From Erodium maritimum (lineage: Eukaryota > Streptophyta > Magnoliopsida > Geraniales > Geraniaceae), in assembly GCA_963921825.1 (NCBI GenBank), contig OY997593.1, positions 44,407,111 through 44,471,110 on the forward strand: DNA of 64,000 nucleotides. Direction: 5' to 3'. Made by a program: the position numbers and the translations under genes. This document shows positions 22,725 to 33,851 of this stretch, one piece after another. The notes under the pieces were generated by a model. It was not told where the DNA came from. It saw only the letters and a program-made list of their open reading frames with translations, and searched no databases. Position 1 is the first letter of the stretch; every line of letters begins with the position of its first letter.

Positions 22725-24586
22725 TATAAAGTTTCATTCTTACTAAAAAAATACATAACTATTAGGTAGTTTTGTTGTTGTAATAATTAGCTTTTTTTAA
22801 AACATTGTTTAGATATGTATGTGAAGTTTAATGTATTTTTTTGTAACTTTTCGTGTAATATTTTGTAAAAACAAGGCATGTATAATGTAACTCGTGTAGT
22901 TTTTTGCAAGCTACAAAGCTAAGTAACTTGCAGTGTATTTTTATCTGGTTTAGGGTTGGTAGTCGTAACTAGCTTCAGTTTCTTTTTCTTGATGTGATAA
23001 TTTGATAAGTCTCCGGTGTTGAGGCTCTGCTTGGACTTGTCACAATGTCTTTATATTTCTTAGTGTGTTTTTACAAGTTCCTCCCCACTCTTTTGCAAAG
23101 AAAAAAAACTTTCTATGAAACTTCTTCGATTAAAAAAAATCAATGAAATAACGTGTTTTAAATCGCATGGTTTGAATTAGGTGTTACATCATGCAAAGTT
23201 GCTTTGATCTATTTAGAAACTTTAAGAAAACGTATACCATAGAAGTGCAATGAAAAAGTAATATTTTTGAAGCGAGGCGAGACTCTCTCTCTGAAAACCC
23301 TAAACAGGTTCCCTTTCTTCACACTATTCGTCGCTACCGGTGGCCACTTAGGCTTCGGTCATGGGGTAGTCGGTGGGGGCCTATTCACCTAGTTTGTTGG
23401 AGCCCCATCTCCACACGTCACCTGGTTTTTCTCTCGAGAGATCCTCTAAACGCCACCGTCATCCATGCCACCTCTCAGCCATAAATTTGTTTTGCCGACC
23501 GCTAGCAAATCCTTCTCCTCCGACCTCTATCAGTCGTCGTGCTCGCTCCCCCACTTTAGGAACGGCCTCGTTCCCATCTGTGACCGCAACTCCTCCTCTG
23601 GCCGGTCGTGACGCGGCTCCCCTCATCTAGGTCTCGTCGGAAGAGATTGTACTCCGTTTGGTGTAGAGCTCGTTGGGCTCGCCCCTACCGATTGGCCGTG
23701 TTGAGTTCTTCTCGGGTCAAACATCGTCGGACCTCGCCATGCCCTGATCGGCTTTCGAAGCTTTGGACTCGTTCCCCTTTCACGCTAAAAATCACGTACC
23801 GGCCTATTTTGAGCCCAATCTGGGATGAGTGATCGGTCAGCCGACTTCTCAACTTGGGTTTCGCCGAAAAAGGTAGGTTTTGGTCTTTACAGGTTTCCCC
23901 GGATCCGGTCTCGCTGGTGGGGGACGATTGGCTTGTGGTTCTTCTCCCTCTTTCTCCCCGAGATTCGCCAGTACAATGGTTTCTCCTCCCGGGATTCGTT
24001 TGCATCTATCGTTCGCTGTCTATTTCCGCCACCTCGTGGGCCTTGGTCTTGGCCGCCTTCGTGTGTGCCGAAAATGTGGTCGCCTTCATGAGGATCGATG
24101 GTGTGGCAGACCCCATGTAGGCCAGGAAATCTCCCCCACCCTTCAGTTTTTTAGAGTCTCCCTAGCTCCCGTCCTTTACAGCCATGCCTCTCGAACTCGA
24201 ATGCTCCTGTTCTCCCTCGTCCGTCTGTTTTTGTCGTGTCCCCGACTTGCTCTACGAACGTCTGTTTGCCTTGGTTTCCAGTCGTGCCTACCTATAACTG
24301 TTTGCACTGCCAGGCACAAAGAATCCCTGCTCTCTGCTCCATCGACAAGGATCCGACCCTAACCCTTAGAGGACGGGGCCCAATGGCGGAAGGAAACTCG
24401 TTGGGCCCAGAAATAGATGCGTCTTCCCGACTTCCCTTTCTGAGTGCAGCTATCTTTCGAGGGATCAGACTTTTGGGGAGGACTCTGCTCTTCACCTCGC
24501 GACCTAAGGCAACCTCCTTTTGGGGAATTTAGCCCCTTATACTTGCGTCGCTTTGTGTATCTATAGCTATCAATTGTCTTCTACCA
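22361..24586 (+). repeat. 2.2-kb direct duplication, copy 2
   Basis: Partner of 19922-22153. Beyond 24586 it continues into the 3' end of the embedded LINE, which copy 1 lacks. Confidence 0.85.
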
Positions 24587-24771
24587 TTATGTGTAGAAAT
24601 CTTTATTTTCTTAGCCACGAATATTGGATAATCTGTTTGATTTCAAATGAGAAAAACCAGATGTTATCTTTGTGAGTATCGAGTTTATCCCTTAACTTTT
24701 ATAGTGTATCATGTTATTTGCTTAAATAAATACATACCTATACCTTATTGACTAAAAAAAACGTATACCAT
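23227..24771 (+). mobile_element. Internally deleted LINE with poly(A) and target duplication
   Basis: The direct repeat AAAACGTATACCAT flanks the insertion at 23227-23240 and 24758-24771; with one mismatch it extends into GAA. The right copy directly follows CTTATTGACTAAAAA, a poly(A) end. The body opens with a CTCTCTCTGAAAACCCTAAAC leader typical of plant LINE 5' ends, holds a GC-rich decayed coding stretch to about 24535, and jumps to an AT-rich 3' tail. At about 1.5 kb, with no reverse transcriptase, it must have moved in trans or been deleted later. The part duplicated at 20806-22153 lacks this 3' end. Confidence 0.65.
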
Positions 24772-25353
24772 TGAAATATAGAAATTCGATTTTCCTCCTG
24801 TAATTAACCCCTGTATTGATTATCACCTCCCAATCTCTGTCTGCCGATAAATCTTTAAGGTTGCTTTATTAATGTTTTTTGATCGTTTATCTCGAAACCA
24901 TATTCCCAAAAATCTGAGTGTAGTTTAGGTACTAAAAAGGCTTTTCAGGTGCACGTTGATAGGGCCCCTACCCCCACCCACCCATGCAACCTTTTTATTA
25001 CTAACCCTACCTATAACCCTACCCTATGCTTCTTACTAGCCATGACTATTCACTAAGTTAGTAGGAAGAAGCAATAATCACAACTCTATTTCTCTATCAT
25101 TCTTGCTCGTCGGTTTCAGTGCTGATTATCATCATCACCAATCTCTCTCCACCTCTATATACGTACGTACATTTATAACTGCTACATGTTGATGTTGGCC
25201 ACTTAATTATTTGGAGACGCTCGTTTTCAAAGTTCAAACCCACCCTACTTGTTTCTTATATATCACTAGCTACTATCTCTTGTCGAGCGTGTTGTAGAAG
25301 AGAATAGTTGTAGTGGAGAGTGGAGAGAGAGGTTAGATATATATATATATATA
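24772..25353 (+). promoter_or_regulatory. Upstream region and probable promoter of the NAC gene
   Basis: Unique, non-repetitive sequence between the LINE and the NAC start codon. A TATA-like CTATATAC at 25155-25162 lies about 190 bases before the ATG. The transcript leader would include a GA-rich stretch (25290-25340) and a (TA)9-like run right before the ATG (about 25335-25352). No binding sites are claimed. Confidence 0.4.
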
Positions 25354-27258
25354 ATGATGTTGAGTGTAGTAGAAGATGTTGCAAGTGAAATGTGTGATCA
25401 TGAGGAGATGATGAGAAAGGAGCAGTGCGGCGGTCTTCCACCTGGCTTCAGATTCCATCCTACCGACGAGGAGCTCATCTCCTTCTACCTCGCTTCCAAG
25501 GTCTTCCATGGCTCTTTCTCAACTGCTCTTGGCATCGCTGAGGTCGACCTAAACAGATGCGAGCCCTGGGACCTCCCTGGTATATATTTCTACATTTACA
25601 TAGCTATATATATATCTATCTGTTCATGGAGTGCAAGAAATAGATACAAATGAAGAATATCTCATCATGAATCCATTGGATAGCTTCATTTCTTTACTTT
25701 ATTCTAACATATGTACATGTTGTGGCTTTCTTTTCTCTTTTTGCTTCATGTATATATGCGAAACCTCCAAAAATAACCAAAAGCTTGACTGTGTGTGTAC
25801 ATGAAGAATAAAAAGAAACAATAATAAATAAGGGACATGGTTGGTGAGTTGTCGGTTATATTGAAATGAATTTGTGATGACTGTTTCTACTCATTTTGTC
25901 TTGCGCATTAAAGAGCATGTCATTTTCATAGGCTTGCTTACTTGTGCTATCGGAAATCATGGACCCTCTCTGCATACGCATGCTATTTTTGGCCAGGAAA
26001 TCTATCTACCCTGCGATGCTTTTATGATACTCACATTAAATATATAATAATAACTATCTCTCTTAATTATTACTTAATTATGTTATGTTAATGACAAGTA
26101 TTAATTAATATACAGAAGTGGCAAAGATGGGGGAGAGAGAATGGTACTTGTTCAGCTTGAGAGACAGAAAATACCCAACGGGAGTGAGGACAAACAGAGC
26201 CACCGGAGCAGGGTACTGGAAAGCCACCGGAAAAGACAGACAAGTGTACAGGTCCACTATTAATATTAATAATGGAGGAGGAGGAGGAAGAGCGCATAGT
26301 GATCAGGTCCTGGGGCTCAAGAAAACCCTAGTTTTCTACAAAGGCAGAGCCCCACGTGGTGACAAGACCAAGTGGGTCATGCACGAGTACCGCCTCCCCC
26401 CGAACTCCCTCCTCCTCTCTAATTTACAGGTAACTCTAACTCTTTCTTTTCCCATAACATACTATACATATATACAACATCAATCTAGCTGATTAAAAAT
26501 CAATTAAGAGTAATGATCATCAGCTTAACACACAACACATTGCTGCCCTGCCATGCGTGCGGTACATGAGGTTGAGCTGGCATTGTCCGTTTGTGGGTTG
26601 ACTTATTATAGACATGAAAGGTGCACTTGTACGTGTGCATGACTTGACTGTTTTCACTCGTGTCTGGTTTTGATGTGATCATCTTGATTGACATATATAT
26701 GTATATATGTTAATTAACACTTGAATGCATGTACAGGAGGAATGGGTGATTTGCAGGATATTTCACAAAGCAGCTCATGTGGATAATCATAAGAAGCAGC
26801 ATCCAGTACTGCTACGTGAACAAGATAGACACAGCCGGTTGATGATGCAAACACCACCCACAGCCACACCTTGTGTCTCATTGCTGGACAATCCTTTCCA
26901 ACAAAACAACCTCTTCATCAACAACCAGCTGGTCTCCATCGGATTCCAAGATGATCTCACCGCCTTAACAAGCAAGCTCCTTGAATTTGATGGCAACACA
27001 TGTACAATGTCAAATATTGATCAAGGCTCAATATGCAAGACAGAGCCCAACTTTTCCCATCATAATAATGTACACCGCAGCTGCTTAGAGTTAGAGTACA
27101 ACATCACTACTAGTTGTAGTACCCATAACCCTTATTACCAAACCCAGATGGGTCCTGCCTTGGGATTAAAAGCACCTGATCAACAGATGTCGACTTCATC
27201 CTCACCACTTTCATTCAACAGATCAGCTGTCTGTCCCATGATGATGCTTGACTTTTAG
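25354..27258 (+). CDS. CUC3: NAC transcription factor, probable CUC3 orthologue
   Basis: Three exons: 25354-25579, 26116-26429 and 26737-27258, with GT-AG introns after phase 1 and phase 0. They join to a 353-residue protein. The NAC domain spans about residues 28-185: [101 protein letters not shown] and [11 protein letters not shown], i.e. subdomains A-E complete. Intron positions are the usual NAC ones. The N-terminus [13 protein letters not shown] before the domain, and the [10 protein letters not shown] wording, resemble CUP-SHAPED COTYLEDON 3 rather than CUC1/2. The C-terminal region is Asn/Gln/Ser/His-rich, as expected of an activation region, and ends MMMLDF. A miR164 target-like sequence was not seen in exon 3, which fits CUC3. 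Family role: a nuclear DNA-binding factor that specifies organ boundaries and axillary meristems. Odd point: it sits alone among transposons. Confidence 0.85.
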
Positions 27259-27817
27259 ATTATACTATCACTACCTCTAATAGCTAGTATCAGTAGCTAC
27301 GTCATCTAATTAATCTCATGTGCTTGTTGTTGTTGTATAATGCAAGACTTTCTTTTCTGCTCACTGTTGCATATGTTTTGGTTTCTGCTTCTGTCTTATA
27401 TTACTATTACTATGCATTTTCTGGGTTCGAAACTCGATACAAACACTAGTAATATGGATGATGCAAGTATTAACATTGTTCCATCTATTCCCTATGTTAT
27501 CCGTACGTAATGGTCATATGGATGAATATTGACATCATGAGGCAATCGTGTATGCGTATGAATGATTGTTGTGGGTGATCGTGCTCTGTAATAGCAAAAA
27601 CACAAGATCTACAAAAAGGAGACCTCAAATTCAGAAATTTACTCTACTGCTGTTGGAACCAAAACAAAAATGTATACAAGATAATGGAACTTTTATTTAT
27701 CTGAAATGGACGTACACTGCAATTGCAATTCTTCTCTACTGAGTAACCATCCTATTATACTAAAAACAAGCAACTACCTTTGATGTTAATAGTAAACACA
27801 ATCTAATCTAATCCCCT
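27259..27817 (+). other. 3' UTR and flank of the NAC gene
   Basis: AT-rich unique DNA with no other gene seen. It ends where the LTR element begins at 27818. Confidence 0.5.
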
Positions 27818-28874
27818 TGTCACGGTCCTAGAGAATCTCCAATGGATCCCCTAGGTCGTGACCATTTGGCCGGCTCACTACCATCCGAGCCAGCCAAGTT
27901 CTTCGCATCCATGCCCCGTTCAAGACCTTCCTCCATCCTAACCAAGGACCGGAGTCATCAAAAGTATCAAAGGGCCAAGTCCACAAACCATCACAGACCA
28001 AGCCCGCGCACCAGCTCCAAGCAAGGCCCAAAGCCTTGCACCTTGCCACTTTTGGCCAACCTTCCAAAACAGGAAGGACCATTGAGCGCGCGCGTCCAAG
28101 CTGCGCGTCTTCCCTCTCGGTCCCAGCGCCTGCGCGCGCGCCAAAAGCCCTTTCGGGTCCGGCCCAGGGCCAAGGCGCCCAAGGCCTTGCCAAGCCAAAG
28201 CCAAACCAGGCCCGGCACCAAGCAGGAGCGCGCCCAGCCAGCCAGCACCCTTGCTAGGCCCGGTCTCAGCCAAAGGAGCACGCCCATGCCAGGCCCGCGC
28301 GCGTCCTTCTGCGCCCAAGCCACCCTGTGCGCGTCTCCACTCGGCCAGCTCGCCAGAACGCGTCCAAGACCTCCTACTCAAAATAGGAAAGCTCTCCAAA
28401 GCCAACTCAACATCACAAGGTTCCCTACATCAACTAGGAAACCTTGCCAAACTCGGCCAGCTCCTCTTCCTTTCCAAATTGGAGTCGACATCAGCAAACA
28501 ACCAAGGAAATAGGATTAGGAAACGTAAACCTTTTTGTTTGGCCGAAACCTATCCCCTTTAGGCTTGGATTTCGTCCATCCTCACCCCTATATATAGATG
28601 ACCCCCTCTATTGTATAGGACACCAATTCATTCATCACGAGTTCTCCATAATCATTGGAAACTCCACTCATCAAGCCAAGAGGTTCATGGACACACCATG
28701 TATCCTTTGTAAACTCCTTTATTAAATCATAATAAACTAGTTTACACAATCGTTCGCATTCAACACTCATCACTCTTCTTCTCAAGGGCTTTTCCTAGGT
28801 CGTTCGAGTCTCATTCTCGTACCTAGGAGCCGTACTAACCGAAGGACATAATATGTTCCTCTCGGGTAGTAACA
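27818..28874 (+). repeat. 5' LTR of the gag-only element
   Basis: GC-rich upstream half with GCGCGCGC stretches, a TATA box, and the end GGGTAGTAACA. The large open frames in it are compositional and recur in the 3' LTR. Confidence 0.88.
28588..28597 (+). promoter_or_regulatory. LTR TATA box
   Basis: CTATATATAG lies about 285 bases before the LTR end and is conserved in the 3' LTR (about 31708-31717). It is the likely RNA polymerase II promoter, marking the U3/R boundary about 30 bases downstream. Confidence 0.6.
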
Positions 28875-28876
28875 AG

Positions 28877-28888
28877 TGGTATCAGAGC
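28877..28888 (+). promoter_or_regulatory. Primer-binding site, initiator Met-tRNA
   Basis: TGGTATCAGAGC lies two bases after the 5' LTR. It is the exact complement of the 3' end of plant initiator methionine tRNA, used to prime minus-strand synthesis. Confidence 0.9.
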
Positions 28889-28945
28889 CTGGTTCACCAA
28901 ACCACCTAGGACCTTCCGCAACCTTGCCAACTCTCACATTCAACT

Positions 28946-30556
28946 ATGGACATTGGAAGTACTACTCGAGGGCGAGCTGACAAGCAACCCGATACTTCCA
29001 ACCCACAAAGAGGAAAATCCAAGGATCGCCTTGCCGAAATTCCCAGACTTTCCTCTAGACTAGAGGAACAAACCAAAAGACTCGGCCTTATTGATGACAC
29101 TCTCGACACTTAAAAGGTCGGGCTCAAAGCCGTCCGCACCCAACTGGATGGACTCACTGGCACCCTAGATGCCAAAATCGCCGAATTGTCTACACCACTC
29201 GGCGATACCATACGGAACCTAGAAGCGACCCTCATGGACAAACTCAATCGCATCGAGGTTACCTACCAAAAACAAATCGACATCCTTCGAATCGACTTGG
29301 AACTCTGCAAGCGTGCCGCTGCCTCCGGAACAACCCACGCTCCAACCCTAGGAGTCATACCCATGGACGTCCCACGTCCTAAAGCTTTCACAGGAAACCG
29401 CAACGCAGAAGAAGTCGACAACTTTCTATGGCACCTGGACCAATACTTCAAAATACAACACATAACTGAAGACCCCACAAAGATCCAAACCGCCACACAC
29501 TTCTTTGAAGGCACAATAGTTGCTTGGTGGAGAAGAAAACTCACCGAGATCGAGCAAGGTACGTGCAAAATTTCCACTTGGAACGACTTCATAGCCGAGT
29601 TCAAGTTGCAATTCTACCCAAGGAACACGACAATGGAGGCCCGTAAGCGCCTACGCGACCTTAAACACACCAACTCCATCCAAGAGTACGTTAATGAATT
29701 TAACGCCCTCATGATCCCTGTTACGGACATGAGCGGACCCGACATGCTCTTCAACTTCCTTCAAGGACTCAAACCTTGGGCTCAAGCCGAGCTCAACCGG
29801 CGAGACATTGTGGACATCAACACCGCCCTCATCGAGGCGGAACACCTTATTGACTATGAGGAGGATACCAAAACCAACCATAGCATCAGAGGTGACTGGT
29901 CCAGGACCGAGAAATACCCAAAGCCAAAAGGCCCAAAAACACCACCAAGCCCATGCTTCATATGCGGAGAAACGCACTGGGCTAGCGAATACCCTCTAAA
30001 GGCCAAACTTAACGCTCTAGTTCGAGAAGACGACCCAACCAACCAGCCAACTTTAGCTAGCTTGCACCTCGGATCTATGAACCGTGGATCACAACCACGA
30101 AAGAGGAACTTTCCTTGTAAAAGAGAGTGCGTACTATGTGGAAGACAACATCGAGTCCAAGACTGCACTAGGAAGACGAAACTCTGGGCCCTGCTCAAAG
30201 AGCCAACCAGAGGCAAAGGTACAACCCCCGCCTCCCCCTCTGCACCTTGCAAAAGACAAAGCTCTAACACAGGTACCGGGAGTCAAAATCTACTCTACGT
30301 CAAGGGATCCATAGAAGGTCAAGAAGCCACCATCATGGTCGACACAGGAGCATCCCACTGCTTCATCCGTCCTGAAGAAGCCAACCGTCTAGGCCTAAAG
30401 GTAGAAAAAACCAATTTCACCCTCAAGACGGTCAACAAAGAGCCAACCCCCATCAAAGTAGTTGTTCCGAACTCCGAAGTCAACTTTGGCAAATGGAAAG
30501 GAGAAACAGATCTATATGTGGCCCCGATGGACGACCATGCACTCGTCATCGGCTAA
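28946..30556 (+). pseudogene. Gag-protease polyprotein with one internal stop
   Basis: One frame runs from ATG 28946 to TAA at 30554-30556 (536 codons), broken only by TAA at 29111-29113. Restarting after it leaves 456 residues. The N-terminal 150 residues are charged and heptad-like (RLSSRLEEQTKRLG; MDKLNRIEV), a probable coiled coil. The Retrotrans_gag region follows (PKAFTGNRNAEEVDNFLWHL; EYVNEFNALMIPV). Two CCHC-like zinc knuckles come next: CFICGETHWASEY, whose last Cys is Tyr, and an intact CVLCGRQHRVQDC. The aspartic protease has MVDTGASHCFI near 30333 and ends DDHALVIG. It would form the particle and process gag. It is called a pseudogene because of the stop; read-through is possible but unproven. 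Confidence 0.8.
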
Positions 30557-30929
30557 TAGTTCCTCCAAGAACATAAGGCCTACCCCGTCCCACATAAGAA
30601 TCTACTCGTCATCACCGACAACGGAGAAGAGCCAACTACGGTACAAGGCCTACCTCCAAATAAAAAGATCATCAATAGCATGAGCTGCATGAGGCTATCA
30701 ACCATGCACCGCGTCAAACCATCAACAACATCCCCAAGGCCAACCCTCACCTCTCAAATCCACGAGAAGGAAAAATCAATCATGGCCTATCTTTTCTCAT
30801 CACAAAAAGGGTGCAACCAACCGCAAATGAACAACCAAACCAGGACCCCAGACGAGACATTCTCCTTCGGGACCCATGCCTGGCCCCCTCTCCCAAAGTC
30901 CTCCGCTACGAGGACGTTAGCGGAATAGG
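30557..30929 (+). other. 3' untranslated tail of the gag-only element
   Basis: Without long frames. It starts with the codons that follow the protease in gypsy-type polyproteins (FLQEHKAYPVPH-like), so pol was probably lost by deletion just after the protease. Confidence 0.5.
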
Positions 30930-30939
30930 TGGGGGAGCT
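30930..30939 (+). promoter_or_regulatory. Polypurine tract of the gag-only element
   Basis: TGGGGGAGCT precedes the TGTCACGG start of the 3' LTR, the expected plus-strand primer. Confidence 0.75.
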
Positions 30940-31994
30940 TGTCACGGTCCTAGAGAATCCCCAACGGATCCCCTAGGTCGTGACCATTTGGCTAGCTCAC
31001 TACCACCCGAGCCAGCCAGGTTCTTCGCATCCATGCCCCGTTCAAGACCTTCCTCCATCCTAACCAAGGACCGAAGTCATCAAAAGCATCAAAGGGCAAA
31101 GTCCACAAACCATCACGGACCAAGCCCGCGCACCAACTCCAAGCAAGGCCCAAAGCCTTGCACCTTACCACTTTTGGCCAACCTTCTAAAACAGAAAGGA
31201 CCATTGAGCGCGCGCGCCCAAGCTGCGCGTCTTCCCTCTCGGTCCCAGCGCCTGCGCGCACCAAAAGCCCTCTCGGGTCCGGCCCAGGGCTAAGGCGCCC
31301 AAGGCCTTGCCAAGCCAAAGCCAAACCAGGCCCGACCCCAAGCAGAAGCGCGCCCAGCCAGTCAGCACCCTTGCTAGGCCCGGTCTCAGCCAAAGGAGCA
31401 TGCCCATGCCAGGCCCGCACGCGTCCTTCTGCGCCCAAACCACCCTGCGCGCGTCTCCACTCGGCCAGCTCGCCAGAATGCGTCCAAGACCTCCTACTCA
31501 AAATAGGAAAGCTCTCCAAAGCCAACTCAACATCACAAGGTTCCCTAAATCAACTAGGAAACCTTGCCAAACTCGGCCAGCTCCTCTTCCTTTCCAAATT
31601 GGAGTCGACATCAGCAAACAACCAAGGAAATAGGATTAGGAAACGTAAACCTTTTTGTTTGGCCGAAACCTATCCCCTTTAGGCTAGAATTTCGTCCATC
31701 CTCACCCCTATATATAGATGACCCCCTCTATTGTATAGGACACCAATTCATTCATCACGAGTTCTCCATAATCATTGGAAACTCCACTCATCAAGCCAAG
31801 AGGTTCATGGACACACCATGTATCCTTTGTAAACTCTTTTATTAAATCATAATAAACTAGTTTACACAATCGTTCGCATTCAACACTCATCACTCTTCTT
31901 CTCAAGGGCTTTTCCTAGGTCGTTCGAGTCTCATTCTCGTACCTAGGAGCCGTACTAACCGAAGGACATAATCTGTTCCTCTCGGGTAGTAACA
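30940..31994 (+). repeat. 3' LTR of the gag-only element
   Basis: Matches 27818-28874 with roughly 3% substitutions by eye. The seven bases AACAAGT are shared at both LTR ends, then the sequence diverges into flank. Confidence 0.88.
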
Positions 31995-32217
31995 AGTAAC
32001 CTCTCCCACACACAACTGAATCCCATCCACTAACTAATATTGAATAACCAATTCCTCATAATTAGCCACATCTAGTTACCTAATTAGTATAAAACATTGC
32101 CTAATTAGTATAAAACATTTACATAATAATATTACCCATTATAATAAGATTATACCCAACAACTGCTTCATCATCACTTCATTTTTACCACCCAAACCAA
32201 GAAAACTTCCTCCATCA
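31995..32217. other. Flank between the gag-only element and the MULE
   Basis: AT-rich, with a 21-base direct duplication (CTAATTAGTATAAAACATT, twice, about 32075-32120). No gene. Confidence 0.5.
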
Positions 32218-32226
32218 TATATAATT

Positions 32227-32278
32227 GGGGAAACTCTGCTAAACAACGGTTATTTGACTTTCAATATCACAAACTAAC
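32227..32278. repeat. MULE left terminal inverted repeat
   Basis: Inverse of 39995-40046 with a single mismatch. Short compared with classical 200-bp Mutator TIRs. A small hairpin CTGTCAA/TTGACAG lies inboard at 32345-32360. Confidence 0.9.
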
Positions 32279-32667
32279 GTGTTAGTTGATTTTTTTCCAG
32301 AATGTAACGGTAGACTAACGAAAAGTGTACAGGACCAACGAAATCTGTCAATGTTGACAGAATCCGTTAGAGAAAAAATAGGTGTTGTGCACGTGGGTGG
32401 AAACATTTTTGAAAAAGGCCAAAGTGCCCTTGCCTTTGTGTGTTGGACCGGTAGAGTTAGTTGTTAAATAAGCCCTATTTGAGAAGAAAAAGACGATTGG
32501 AGAAGCCAAAAACCGACTGTGTTGCACGCAGAGAAGAGAGGAAGCGAGGACACAGAAGGAGGTGGACACAGAGTAGAGCTTGTAGACGGAAGGAGGTGCA
32601 CGCAGAGAGGAGCCAAAATCAACGAAGACGAAGTCGAGAAGCTTGTAGAGGCAATCGAGTAGCTGCA

Positions 32668-33336
32668 ATGGTAAGTGTTTATCCCCTTGTTTTTAATTCA
32701 TTTCTGAAGGTCGATTGTAGGTCGAATGTCTCATGGATTTGAGAAGAACAATTTAGAAATGGAGAAACCCAAAATATTTAGGGTTTCTAAAATGTGAAAT
32801 TGAGGCTACGAAAATCTGAAATTACCCCCAACCCGCTACATAAGAACCCTAATATTGCAGTAACACTAAAATGTGAAATTGAGGCTAAGAATTTTGTTTA
32901 AATGTGATTTTTTTTTTGTTTTAAGAATTTTTAGTGTATTGTTAAAATGTGATTATTTTTGTTTTGTGTTTAAGGATGTTCAATTTGGAAGACAGAAGAT
33001 AGTCTTGTGCTATTGTGGAGTTCCAGCACCTATCATGACATCGTACTCGGTAAATAATCATGGGAGAAAATTTTATGGATGCGGGAAATACTACAATGTA
33101 AGTGAAAGATATATTTGTAAAACTGTTTGATGATGTTAATAGATGTGAATGACGATGTAAAACTGTTTGATGATGTTAATACATGGGTGCAGAGGCAATG
33201 GAGTTGTAATTTTTTCCAGTGGGTTGATGACGATGAAGTACTACCTGAGCTACATGAAAGGATTGCGAGATTAGAAGAAGCTGTAAGGGAGGAAAAAAAC
33301 AATAGTCTACCAAGCGCTAAGTGTTCATCAAAGTAG
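32668..33336 (+). CDS. MULE-borne GRF-type zinc-finger protein, 89 aa
   Basis: Exons 32668-32670 (the ATG alone), 32975-33097 and 33193-33336. The introns have GTAAGT donors and AAG or CAG acceptors and keep phase 0 throughout. The protein begins MDVQFGRQKIVLCYCGVPA; the zf-GRF signature is CYCG, NHGRKFYGCG and, after the second junction, CNFFQWVDDDE, giving the C-x-C...C...C spacing of GRF fingers. The C-terminal 30 residues (LPELHERIARLEEAVREEKN) are a likely coiled coil. GRF fingers bind single-stranded DNA in several repair enzymes; here the role is unknown. It lies between the TIRs and therefore travels with the element. It may be an accessory transposition factor or a captured host exon set. 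All residues needed for the finger look intact. Confidence 0.7.
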
Positions 33337-33851
33337 CTGCTTTGGTTTGTTTATGGGGTCCTTTTTAGTGCATTTTTATGGTTCTTAGTTAGTGATGGAA
33401 GTCATGAATTGAAAGAGACGCAGTGAATCAATGTGTGCAAGTTGGTTCTTAGTGTTACTGCAATATTATTTTGCTTATGTAGGTAGGTAAGTAGTTATGG
33501 TGAATCCTTGTAATGACCTAAGCAATGTGTGTTGAATATTTGGTTGGTGAATCCTTGTAATGACCTAAGCAATGTATGTTTCTTGGTGTTAATGCAATAT
33601 TAAGTTTCTGAAGCAATATTATGTTTGTTGGTGTTACTGGAATATTATGTTTCTTATGCAATATTATGTTTCTTGGTGTTAATGCTGGACATATTTGTTT
33701 TTTGTATTGTTTAGTTCATGGTAGTCCTTAATAGCATGAGATGAAACGTGTATAACACCAAATGATAAGCATGTCAATTTTATTTTTAGAGAACCCGAAA
33801 CAACAACATAAGTTATTTAGACGTTTTTCTAAATGAACTAGGAGATGTCGT
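33337..33851. other. MULE interior between convergent genes
   Basis: AT-rich, with direct repeats of GTGAATCCTTGTAATGACC (about 33501 and 33546) and iterated GCAATATTATGTTTCTT words. This is the shared 3' region of the two converging genes; no frame. Confidence 0.5.

Larger units (their letters stand above)
27818..31994 (+). mobile_element. Gag-protease-only LTR retrotransposon (TR-GAG type)
   Basis: LTRs 27818-28874 and 30940-31994 (TGTCACGGTCC...GTAGTAACA; 1057 and 1055 bp) flank a 2.07-kb interior with a Met-tRNA primer-binding site, one gag-protease frame and a polypurine tract. There is no room for reverse transcriptase or integrase, so it is non-autonomous and keeps only the particle protein and protease. 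The five bases left of the element are CCCCT and those to its right AGTAA, so no TSD is seen. Confidence 0.88.

Noticed and set aside
26737..27258. miR164 target site in the NAC gene
   Set aside because: I looked for the conserved CUC1/CUC2-type site in exon 3 and did not find it.
27842..28513. 223-codon open frame after the NAC gene
   Set aside because: Lies wholly in the 5' LTR and recurs in the 3' LTR at 30811-31682; it is a low-complexity Ala/Pro/Gln/Arg translation.
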